From: Neoceratodus forsteri
Taxonomy: Eukaryota; Chordata; Ceratodontiformes; Ceratodontidae
NCBI GenBank assembly: GCA_016271365.2
Contig: CM057458.1
Span: 203,208,501-203,272,500, forward strand
Reading direction: 5' to 3'
Length of the DNA: 64,000 nucleotides
The notes beneath the pieces are model-generated. The model saw only the letters and a program-made list of their open reading frames with translations. It did not search any database and had not been told where the DNA came from. Within the stretch, counting starts at the first letter, position 1; each line of letters opens with the position of its first letter. Both the position numbers and the translations under genes were made by a program. Positions 55,970 to 64,000 of the stretch are shown in pieces.

Positions 55970-56275
55970 CATAAAAAGGATGTGAGGAAGTGTTATTTTA
56001 CAGAAAGAGTGGTTGAGCCATGGAATGGTTTGCCAACAGAAGTAGTAGGTGCCAAAACCATAAATGGCTTCAGACACAGCTGGGATGGAGTCAAGGGGAT
56101 ATTGGCTACTCAATGGGAAGTCGGGGGCAGAAACAGAGATAACAAAAAAGGGAATCGTGTAAGCAAAGACCCCATAGAGTTAATAGATCCTGGGGTATGA
56201 TAGGGTAATATGGGCAGACTAGATGACCATTGGTCTTTTTCTGCTGTCATCATCTTATATGTTTCATATGTTTTA
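55970..56275 (+). mobile_element. CR1-g: terminal CR1 fragment
   Basis: Encodes KDVRKCYFTERVVEPWNGLP and EVVGAKTINGFRHSWDGVKG, the last part of CR1 ORF2, then the 3' UTR (GGGCAGACTAGATGACCATTGGTC, TTTTTCTGCTGTCATCATC). The tail TTATATGTTTCATATGTTTT is degenerate. Five-prime truncated. Confidence 0.88.
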
Positions 56276-56562
56276 ATATAAAAAGTTTAAACCTCCCCCC
56301 CCAAACAAGCCCATTTTCAGGGCACCTGTATATGAGACACTGAATGGAATAAGAGTGTCTCACGCACAGAAGAAAGGAGTGCTCCAAATGGTCAGAAGCA
56401 CTCCCTTGATCTGTAATAGTAATCAGAGTACCTGGAATGTATAGAAATAAGCAATCCTGATTGGCTAACAATGATGTCAAGAAATACAATTTTGAAATGT
56501 TCCTTCTAAGTCTCCCCTTTTCCAGCTTCCTAATATTCCCTTCTCATCCTTGGGCATCTCTT
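56276..56562. other. Unassigned interval
   Basis: Nothing recognised between CR1-g and LINE-Q-b. Confidence 0.4.
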
Positions 56563-59540
56563 TCTGTGCAATATTTTATTTTATTTATTTATTGAAATTT
56601 TCGGAATTACAATCCTTTGAGTCGAAGACTCATTTGCAAGGGCTCCACATCAGTCACAACAGAACAATACATCAAGACAGGTTGTACATAGTTTACAAAA
56701 CAAAACATTACAGATTGATAAGTTGTGCAGAAAGTCACAGTACATGGTATATTTACAATGCTTGGTTATCATCTCAAGGATTGAAAGAGGACCCTGGGTC
56801 AAACAAGTTTTGGTGGCAAAGGATTATCTATCCAGGCATAATTTACCTAGCCCTACATTTGGGGCAAACCCTTTATGTTTTAGGCCATTTATAACAGTTT
56901 CAGCCTAGGTAGGGCTGTTGGAAACAGCCACAGGTCTCAGAGTCAAAAAGAAGGCTCTTGATTCCTGCTTTGGATTGGCCAAGACTAGGGGCAAGTGAGA
57001 TGGAGGATGGTAGGTTGTTAAGCCAGAGGGGAGCACGATAGCGGAAAGACCTTTGCCCTAGGGAGGTCCTACAGTGGGGGACTGTGAGGGAGGTGCCTGA
57101 ATGGTGTCTCGGGGTACCCCTACGGGGTGCTGGCTGGATGAGGAGGTGTAGACCGATAGGTGTGAGCTTCAAAAGTATTTTTTTGGCTTGGAGGCAGGTG
57201 TGGTATTTAAGCCTCCCTTCAAAGGTCAGTCAGTCAGCTATTTATAGAGAATACATGTATAGGTAAGCCTTTCACTGCTTGTGACCAGATGGCAGGCTCT
57301 GTTGAGGGCTAAATTGATGCAGTTAAGGGCTGTTTTGTCAGCAGTGCCATAAACAAATATACCATAATCGACCAATGAAAGGACTGAGCAGGTAACAGCC
57401 AGCCATAGGGACTGGGGGGTAAGACAGTGTTTATGTCTGAAGAGAATCCCTAGTTGGGTGTTAACAGAGGAGGAGAGGTGTTTAATATGGGTCTGGTAGG
57501 TGAGGGATGTGTCCAGTGTGATACCTAGATATTTGAAATGTGGGATCTGTTCAATGCAGTTACTCTGCAGGCTTGAGACTGAGAGCTGGGCATTACTGAG
57601 AGGGTTTTGACAGTGTGCAAATATCATAGACTTTTTCTTGTTGTAGTTTAGTATTAGTCGGTGGTCAGTGAACTAGTATTCTAGCTCTCCAAAACAGGCT
57701 TGAAGTGTGTTTTGGAGAGAGATTGGGTTGGTGTGTTTCCAGTATAGTACAGCATCATCTGCATATAGCAATGGCTTTCCACTGCAGGCCTGGGGGAGTG
57801 AGTTTAGAAAAAGAGTGAAAAGTAGTGGGCCAAGTATTGACCCTTGAGGGACACCTGCTCGAACCGGTTGTTTGGAGGAGAAGTGTGTTGCTAATTTTGA
57901 CTTGCTGTGTCCTATCTGTGAGATATTTTTTGAACCAGGAAATAGCTTCAGGAGCAAAGTGAAGGGAGGCAAGGGAGTGGAGAAGTAGATCATGACTGAC
58001 TGTGTCAAAAGCCTTGGTCAAATTAACATAGATTGCCCCAGCTATTGACCCCTGTTCTAGTGCTTCATGAATGTATGACATAAATTTGAGAAGGGCTAAG
58101 GTAGTGCTGTGTCCCATTCTGAAGCCATGTTGTTCATGGCAAAGGAGTTTGTGCTTGTGCAGGTATTCGGTGAGTTGGTCTGACACAATTTTTTCGAGAG
58201 CTTTTGAGGGGGGGAGGATAGTAATGGGTCTATAGTTACCAGGTGCCATTGGATCCCCATTCTTTAGTATGGGCATGATGATACCCCTTTTCCAGAGGGT
58301 AGGGATTTGGCCGAGCTGAAGTGAGCAGTTGAGAAGTTTGGTGAGGTGAGGCAGGGCCTCATCAAGGGTTAGCCAAAGAATTTTGAGGTCAAGGGAGTCG
58401 CTGCTGTAGCGTGAGCTGCTCAGGACTTTGGTGAGGTAGCGTTTAGCCTTTTGCAGGTGATGATATGCAGCCTGAGATGAGGGGGGTGGAAATAGGAGAA
58501 GTGTCAGTGGGGCAGTTGGTGATGGGGTCAAAGTAGTTTTGTAGAAGGATGTGACTAAGGTTGGAGAAATAAGTGTTAAGGGCATCGGATATGGAAGTAG
58601 GGTCCTGAGATAGGGTTCCCTTTACTAGGAGTTGAGTTGGGTCAGTGGAGATGGTTTTTCCACAGAGGTCCTTGACATTGTTCCAGAAATTTTTCCCAGA
58701 GCCCCATGTGGAGATGAAAGCTTGCTTATAGTAAGTTGCTTTGGCTAACCGAATAGCCCATGTGCATTTATTTCTTGCCTCTCTGTAAAACTGTCTGTCA
58801 TGTGGAAGCTGGGAGTTCAGGGCCCTATGCCAGAGGTTATCTCTGGGGTACATCAGTTCCAGGAGGGACTGCATGATCCATGGGGTATCCCTGGTTTTTA
58901 TTACCTGTTTTGTGAAGGGGGCAAATATGTCTCAGGCAGTGTTGAAGGTGGTAATAAATGCGGTGAGCGCATCATCCACAGTCTGTGCATTGTGAACTGG
59001 AGACCAGTCACAGGTGGAAAGATACATTTTGAGACAAGAGAGGGCACCTTTTTTGAGGCACATTTGGATGGAAGTTTCAGTGCGGTTGGGAGTGTTTTTG
59101 TTTGTCCACCAGCAGGAGATGGGAGAGTGATCATTAAGCACATCAGGCAGCACTTTAACTTTGGATGGGTGGTTCGGGAGGTTTGTAAAGATAAGGCCAA
59201 TAGGAGTGAAGGAACCTGTTCTAGGGTCTCTCCTAGTGGGTGACTGTACTACCTGTGCAAGGTCGTAGGCCTGTACAGCATCTTTGAAGGAAGCTGATGA
59301 AGGGGATAGCCAATTCACATTAAAGTCACCCATAATAATTAGTTCACTCTTAGGGGGAGATATGTGATGCTGGACAGGATAGAATCAAAGTCAAGTTTCT
59401 GGTTCGAAGGGGGGATGTAGACTGCCATAATGTACAGTGGTTTACCAGGAGTGCCAAGGGTAACTTTGATAGTTATGGCTTGGGCACCATGTTCAGGGGT
59501 GGGGAGGGGGACTAAGAGAGGCTGCAGGCAATATGCCACC
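56563..59540 (-). mobile_element. LINE-Q-b: Rex1-like LINE, reverse strand
   Basis: Same family as LINE-Q-a: 3' end CTTGCAAATGAGTCTTCGAC, TCAAAGGATT and (AAAT)n at 56563-56600. The order on the - strand is endonuclease, linker, RT, C-terminal block. It is truncated at the 5' end near 59540, where CR1-h begins. The 2A-like segment and 5' monomers are therefore absent. Confidence 0.85.
56900..59539 (-). pseudogene. LINE-Q-b ORF remnant, endonuclease and reverse transcriptase
   Basis: Endonuclease: ITIKVTLGTPGKPLYIMAVY with VYIPP (59339-59539), MGDFNVNWLSPS, DLAQVVQSPTRR and DVLNDHSPIS (SDH changed to NDH; 58932-59333). Linker: RNKCTWAIRLAKATYYKQAF, GSGKNFWNNVKDLCGK. RT (57755-58585 then 57673-58008): MPILKNGDPMAPGNYRPI, HGFRMGHSTTLALL, IYVNLTKAFDTVSH, frameshift, GVPQGSILGPLLFTLFLNSL and LLYADDAVLY (YADD, 57754-57765). 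Then FKYLGITLDTSLTYQTHI (57238-57627) and SLGQRSFRYRAPLWLNNLP (56900-57172). Frameshifts and stops throughout. Confidence 0.9.
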
Positions 59541-60690
59541 CTCCTGTACCTTATTGATACTCAAATGTTTCTAGCATGTCTCCGCTTTCTCTCCTTTCCT
59601 CCAGTGAGTACATATTTAATTCCCTTAGCCTTTCCATGTAGGGCTTCTGATGCAGGCTGTGCACCATTGTGGTTGCCCTTCTCTGTACTGTCTTCTCCTG
59701 GTCTATGTCTTTCTTGAGATGGGGCTTCCAGAACTGGACACAGTACTCCATGTGTTGCCTCACCATTGATCTGAACAGAGATAACACTACCTCCCTTTTC
59801 CTGCTGGTGATAACCCCCCCCCATGCACCCTAGCATCCTACTAGCTTTTCCTACTGCCTCATCACACTGTTTTGCTATGATCAGGTCATCAGATATGATG
59901 GAGGGCAACTAAAATGGTGCAGGGTCTGCATCAGAAATCATATGAAGAGAGACTGAGAGAGCTTAATATGTATACCCTTGATGAAAGCAGGGACAGGGGG
60001 GAAATGATAGAAACATTCAAGTACCTCAAGGGAATCAATAAAGTCCAGGAGGGTAGGATCTTTCAGAAAAAGAGATGTGTAAGAACAAGGGGGCACAATT
60101 TAAAGATAGAGGGGGATGGCTCAGGGGTAATGTGAGGAATTTTTTTTTCACGGAGAGAGTGGTGGATGCATGGAACTGCCTTCCTGGGGAGGTTGTTGGA
60201 TCTAAAACAGTGGGGGAATTCAAACATGCATGGGACAGACATAAGGCAATTGTAGTGGGGGGTGGCAGGAAGTAGGCTGTTGGTTAACTAGAATCTGCAG
60301 CTTATCCAGTAGGTAGGGAAATGAGTAGACTGGGTGGGCCAAGTGGTCCTTATCTGCCGTCAAAGTCTATGTTTCTATGTCTATGGCCCCAAGATCCCTT
60401 TCCTGTTTTGTTGTTGTTAACACTTCCACCCCCCCCCCATGATATATTGCCCTTGGGTTTCTGTGCCCCATATGCATAATTATACATGTTTTGGTGTTAA
60501 AGCCCAGTTGCCAAACCCTTGACTAGTCCTCTAGTTTTTTTTAGATTTTCTTTCATTTTTTCCACACTTCCGGTGTGTCAACTTTGTTTCTAGATTTTTG
60601 TGTCATCTGCTGAACAGGCATACCTTTCCTTCCAGACCTCTGTAATGTTACTAATAAATGATGTCAAGATTAATAAATTTGAAATGTCCA
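59541..60690 (-). mobile_element. CR1-h: reverse CR1 fragment interrupted by CR1-i
   Basis: Two parts on the - strand. 60690-60383: RT text with ACSADDTKI (FADD changed to SADD), LVKGLATGL and GKGILG. 59897-59541: IISDDLIIAKQCDEAVGKAS, then MVRQHMEYCVQFWKPHLKKD and MERLRELNMYSLEERRESGD. Joining the parts reads ...GKGILG|AIISDDLI..., matching the CR1 phrase ERDLGVIISDDLK. Both ends truncated; the 3' end abuts LINE-Q-b. Confidence 0.85.
59898..60382 (+). mobile_element. CR1-i: short CR1 nested in CR1-h
   Basis: The + strand encodes RATKMVQGLHQKSYEERLRE, KYLKGINKVQEGRIFQKKR and VVDAWNCLPGEVVGSKTVGE in two frames (59914-60135, 60075-60275), then a full CR1 3' end (AGTGGTCCTTATCTGCCGTC, CTATGTTTCTATGTCTATG). 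It closely resembles the 3' end of CR1-d, so it is a young subfamily. It lies exactly at the break in CR1-h. ATGG on both edges may be a 4-bp duplication. Confidence 0.9.
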
Positions 60691-61817
60691 CCACTGGGAA
60701 AGTTCTATGAAGTGAAACATCTAATTCCCATAGGGGTCCGGGCATAACATCAGGTTAAGACAGTATATACAGTATGGTTACTAAAGACTGAATCACAGTT
60801 TAAAACCAATTAAACTAGGTTTATGTATTCTGTTTATACTCTAAAAAGCAGCAGTATTTCTTAGCAAGAAAGGTTGTCATATTGTTCTTGACAAAAACAT
60901 ATTTCTGACACACATGGATTCATCCTGAGTGTATGTTTAATTTTCTCAGATATTTTTAGAACAGTTAACGTTTTAATTAATGACTCACATTAAGAAAGAT
61001 GGCCGTCATTCATACTTTTTAAAAATCTCTTCCGCTGAGGTTACCAGCTGAATGTAAATACTAGAGTCCTGCTGTGGATGTACTTGGACAGTGTTACCAT
61101 GAGTTTCTGATGTTAAACAGCATATCAGTGCACCAAGAAATTTACATTTTTCACTGATGGCGTGGCACAGGAGCGGCAACTTTGCAAACTTCAAAATCCT
61201 GTCATTTCCTTCATGAATGAAAGAAAACAAAACAAAAATTGGTGTACTGATTGTTTTTTTCAGGGAAACAGTCCTGCTGGAAAAAAAACCATGGTGACTA
61301 ACAAATATTGCTGCTTTAATGGGACACTGTCAACCCTTTTTGGATCATAATATTTCTTGTTGATAACCCACATTGTATGATTGCTTACCTTCTCTAAAAT
61401 TCATTGATATTGCTGGTTGTTTTATTTGCTTCCTTTCCTAGTAAAACTGAAATGCATGCTAATGGTATAATTATACCCAACCTTGCTTTGTTTCACATCG
61501 TTGATCTGCTCCTGCTGCATATCTCCCGAACATTAGGAACATCCTCAGTGCAGACACTCATGATGCAATAGTCTCCTTTCCTCCCACTGCATCTTGAGTG
61601 GCTAGACTGTGTACTGGGGGTGTTCCCAAGTACAGGAAGGATGCAGTGGGAGTTGAGAAAGGAAAGTAAATAAACATGTTTTTGTGAGGTAACACCAGTA
61701 TGGAGGTCAGTCATGTTTTGTTTTTCACTTTTAAAAAGAAAAAAAAAAAAATCAGAACCATACTACCAGCCACATCAGCCATTCTATAGAATGTCAGTAG
61801 TCATAAAATGTGTTTTT
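60691..61817. other. AT-rich unassigned interval
   Basis: No gene or known element. A short inverted pair, TTTCCTCCCACTGCAT...GATGCAGTGGGAG..GAGAAAGGAAA, lies at about 61575-61665. Confidence 0.45.
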
Positions 61818-62254
61818 TAAACTATTTTATTTATTTAGTTTTTGTTGACCAGGTAAGTGCACTAGCCAAATTCTTCCTATTTTCAGGCATGACCCAGGGG
61901 AGGGGGATACAGAAGTGTGCCAACTGACTTTGAACCAGATTAAGCTGTTGGTGGTATTTTAGTGACTGGGGGGATATTTGGCCAGGGCACTTGGGAAATT
62001 TCCTGTACTCTTTTCGAGAAGTGCCATGGGATCTTTAACATCCACCTGAACTACCACCAGAACAGGCAAATGTGACCTCAGTTTAACATCTCATCTGAAA
62101 AAGGGCACCTCTGGAGTGCAGCACCCCTCTCATGCTGCACTGCAGTGTCAGTATTGGGATAGTACCCCAAGTGCCTGGTGTGGGGATAGAACCTATAGCC
62201 TTCTGATCTCCCGGCCTCAGAGGCGAGTGTGCTACCTGCTGAGCCACTGACACT
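61818..62254 (-). mobile_element. V-SINE-like tRNA-derived SINE with L2-type tail
   Basis: Read on the - strand: tRNA-like head GTGTCAGTGGCTCAGCAGGT (A box TGGCTCAGCAGG), B box GGTTCTATCC; a core with AGATGTTAAACTGAGGTC and GTTAAAGATCCCATGGCACT; and a tail CTGAAAATAGGAAGAATTTG, GTGCACTTACCTGGTCAAC, (AAAT)n. The head, vertebrate-wide core and L2-like tail are the layout of V-SINEs known from sharks, ray-finned fish and lungfish. ~437 bp, complete or nearly so. Confidence 0.75.
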
Positions 62255-62494
62255 AGGGACAGTTTGAGGCCTAAGTGAAGATGACATTGTCATTTTAAGT
62301 TGAAAAATGTTTCATTATTTAGTAACCTGCAACATCAGATTATGGTGGTTGGAAAAGACAAAATACATTTTAGAAACACGGTATTCTGGAAAAAACTTTT
62401 TTTTTTTAACCAGTGCTGGTCATATTTAATTATCCTGACTTAAGCTGATTTCTGCAGTTCTGGTGATTTGACCAATTTTGTTTTCCACTCAAGT

Positions 62495-62960
62495 AAGTTA
62501 GTAAGTAAACCTTTAGTTCTTAAGTGCCCAGTCACGGAGGCTCTGGGCGCTGTACAAATAGGCAAAGATGAAATAAATAAACAACAATAAATAGATGTTA
62601 ATGACAGATCATGAGCAGCAACACTATAAAATAAAATCTCAACAAAATAATTCAGCAGTCAACTAGTTCCTAGAACTCATTACTGGTTCTGAAATGCTTC
62701 TCTAAACAGATGTGCCTTCAATCTCAACCTAAATGCCTCCACCGACGGGGCCTCCCTCAAGGATCTTGGAAGTAAGTTCCACAGGGCCAAGCCTACTACC
62801 AAGTACAAGTCTGTCTACATTACTGGCAGCCATTGCAAATCAGTGCCCTTGTTGCTAATATCCCTATTTTTATGAGCAGATCTAGTCCCAAGAGAGCACA
62901 GCACCGATAAAAACTGGCAATGTAACGACACATTCCCGATGTACTATAGAAGGTGCATGT
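62495..62960 (-). mobile_element. L2-type 3' fragment (reverse)
   Basis: The 3' terminus near 62520-62560 (reverse of TTTGTACAGCGCCCAGAGCC) matches that at 33848-33890. Further in, GATGTGCCTTCAATCTCAAC and CCACCGACGGGGCCTCCCTC correspond to the C-terminal L2 text (GEAPSVEAFRLRLKAHLF-type on the - strand). Only the end of the element is kept. Confidence 0.65.
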
Positions 62961-63143
62961 AGCTGTATTAAATATTTTTTAAATGAGTCTGTGAGAGCAG
63001 GGGGACTGTGGAAGGAGCGAGGCTTGTTCTTGTGGTTCGGGGGAACTTAAACTGCCATGCAATGTTCATAAAGATAGTGTAGGAAGGACACCTGCACTCA
63101 AGAAATGCTCAGCATTTGTTTAGCTGTTACCCAAACAATATAA

Positions 63144-63310
63144 AAGACAATGGATGGGCAACAATTAAACAACAATGCTGAGTTAACTTCTCAAGGTTTC
63201 ATGACAACTGCAAACCTCTTCAGCTTAGCTGTTGAGGTTTACTAGGTTGTCATGACAACCTATTGAAGTGAACACAGCATTGTTATTCACTGTTGCCAAT
63301 TGATTGTCCT
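63144..63310. repeat. ~165-bp hairpin (MITE-like)
   Basis: The arms pair around a centre at about 63227: GACAATGG..GGCAACA and AACAATGCTG..TT.ACTTC on the left with their complements on the right, then GTTTCATGACAAC / GTTGTCATGACAACC and AAACCTC / GAGGTTT. GGTTGTCATGACAACC is itself a 16-bp palindrome. Confidence 0.7.
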
Positions 63311-63340
63311 CTGTGTACATAAATAAATTTATGTACACAG
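63311..63340. repeat. Perfect 30-bp hairpin
   Basis: CTGTGTACATAAAT / AA / ATTTATGTACACAG: 14-bp perfect arms with a 2-base spacer, immediately next to the larger hairpin. Confidence 0.9.
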
Positions 63341-63382
63341 TTACTCAGATAAATGGATTTATCACACTCCATTTATGCCCAC

Positions 63383-63385
<3 letters not shown>

Positions 63386-63430
<45 letters not shown>
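63386..63430. repeat. (AT)n microsatellite
   Basis: About 22 AT dinucleotides without interruption, ending where the foldback element starts. Confidence 0.97.
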
Positions 63431-63434
<4 letters not shown>

Positions 63435-63789
63435 TGGCAAAAAATCCATTTAATGCATCAGTTAGGGTTGTTCACAGCAACAAAGTGAGGAAATTTGATG
63501 TTAGGGTTCCACCCCTTGCACCCCACTCCCACCCCACCCCCAGCAACAGGCATTGGGGTGCAGTGGTCGTCAGTCCTAACTCTCACCCCATCCCATGTTC
63601 AAACAAGCTGAGGTGGTGCAGTATAGGAGAATGAGGTGAGAGTTAGAATTGATGACCCCAGCGCACACCCCAATGCCTGTTGGTGGGGGCCGGGTGCAAG
63701 GGGGTGGGAACCCTAACATCGAATTTCTTTGCTTTTGTCGCTGTGGGACAACCCTAACTGATGCATTAAATGGATTTTTTGCCATGAAT
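63430..63789. mobile_element. 360-bp foldback element related to R modules
   Basis: The ends are perfect inverted repeats for about 42 bp (ATTCATGGCAAAAAATCCAT... on each strand). The match continues with mismatches through GATGTTAGGGTTCC...TTGCACCC to a second inner pair (GGCATTGGGGTG...AACTCTCACC.CAT). The centre, GGTGCAGTATAGGAGAATGA, and the flanking CACACCCCAATGCCTGTTG closely match the palindromic modules of the R family. It inserted at the edge of an (AT)n tract. No ORF. Confidence 0.85.
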
Positions 63790-63828
63790 TTCCCTCTTTT
63801 TGAGAATGTGCACTATAAATAGTGAAGT

Positions 63829-64000
63829 AACGGCAATGCAAACGCAAGCGCAACCGCTAACGCACATGGTGACGCAAACGATAATGCAAATGGTAATACA
63901 AACAGAAGCACAAACATTAATGAAAACAGAAACATAAATGCAAGCGCGTACAGAAATGCAAACATAATGCACACGGGCACGGTAACGTAATTGGAAATGC
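63829..64000 (+). repeat. Degenerate hexamer array (AAYGCA-like), continues past the window
   Basis: Cut in sixes the sequence reads AACGGC AATGCA AACGCA AGCGCA..., with most units within one or two bases of AAYGCA and a steady 6-bp phase for at least 130 bp. The long reverse-strand frame rich in Cys/Val/Ile is a by-product. Confidence 0.9.

Noticed and set aside
59541..60382. One CR1 with a 5' inversion (twin priming)
   Set aside because: The two orientations encode an overlapping stretch (RRAT...ETF) with many differences, and CR1-h continues on the far side of CR1-i.
60961..61350. Opposing open frames around 61006-61350 as a host exon
   Set aside because: No splice-site pair, family motif or codon pattern; AT-rich chance frames.
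63460..63720. GTTAGGGTT phrases as interstitial telomere repeats
   Set aside because: Only isolated TTAGGG units, part of the foldback arms; no tandem array.
63353..63972. Open frames with IYIYIY or CVCI-type runs
   Set aside because: Translations of the (AT)n tract, the foldback and the hexamer array.
1..64000. CRISPR arrays, operons, bacterial promoters, riboswitches, tRNA or rRNA genes
   Set aside because: The sequence is vertebrate repeat DNA; tRNA-like boxes occur only inside SINE-type repeats, and no folded tRNA or rRNA segment was seen.

Overview
This window reads as non-coding, repeat-saturated DNA from a large vertebrate genome. I find no exon I can assign to a host gene and no tRNA, rRNA or CRISPR array. 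About two thirds is recognisable mobile-element DNA: CR1 non-LTR retrotransposons with an esterase-type ORF1, the diagnostic 3' end and a TTCTATG-type tail; L2- and Rex1-like LINEs; one decayed DIRS-type tyrosine-recombinase retrotransposon; tRNA-derived SINEs; and several inverted-repeat DNA elements. CR1 + L2 + DIRS + a V-SINE-like SINE in a gene-empty window suggests a sarcopterygian with a big genome (lungfish, or an amphibian such as a caecilian). Turtle, crocodile or tuatara are less likely. This is inference; nothing here fixes the species.

Layout. 1-4097: end of one CR1, then a second CR1 carrying a 534-bp GC-rich poly(A) retroposon. 4098-5189: AT-rich, unassigned. 5190-7440: third CR1 (ORF1 and endonuclease only). 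7483-13478: two inverted copies of an unnamed repeat around a Rex1-like LINE, a ~730-bp foldback and a truncated CR1. 13530-20096: two CR1s end to end, the second nearly full length (5' UTR tandem repeats, ORF1, ORF2). 21700-26146: a TIR-bounded DNA element holding a LINE that is split by an antiparallel copy of the same family. 27102-31375: hairpin MITE, then an L2-type LINE split by a 1,881-bp TG...CA insertion with a 4-bp target duplication. 31392-34345: SINE, triplet-repeat tract, L2 fragment. 34355-36880: an unnamed composite repeat ('R'). 37240-42152: Rex1-like LINE with 5' monomers, a 2A-like motif and a long reverse transcriptase ORF. 43071-49325: DIRS element. 50262-55745: second R copy, interrupted by an 872-bp hAT-like element and a fairly young L2. 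55970-60690: CR1 end, Rex1-like LINE, CR1 nested in CR1. 61818-64000: V-SINE-like SINE, L2 fragment, foldbacks, (AT)n and a degenerate hexamer array running off the edge.

How they work together. The autonomous elements encode endonuclease and reverse transcriptase (CR1, L2, Rex1-like) or reverse transcriptase, RNase H and tyrosine recombinase (DIRS). All are broken by stops, frameshifts or lost catalytic residues. SINEs with L2-like tails probably borrowed L2 machinery. The poly(A) insertion with a 14-bp duplication points to an L1-type machinery not otherwise seen here. Nesting gives relative ages: CR1-b is older than its retroposon; R is older than the hAT element and L2-b; L2-a is older than its LTR-like insertion.

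The least explained structure is the R family: an imperfect palindrome of ~95-bp modules, a ~298-bp tandem array of variable copy number, intron-like splice signals in both copies, and paired hairpins whose stems differ between copies while staying base-paired.
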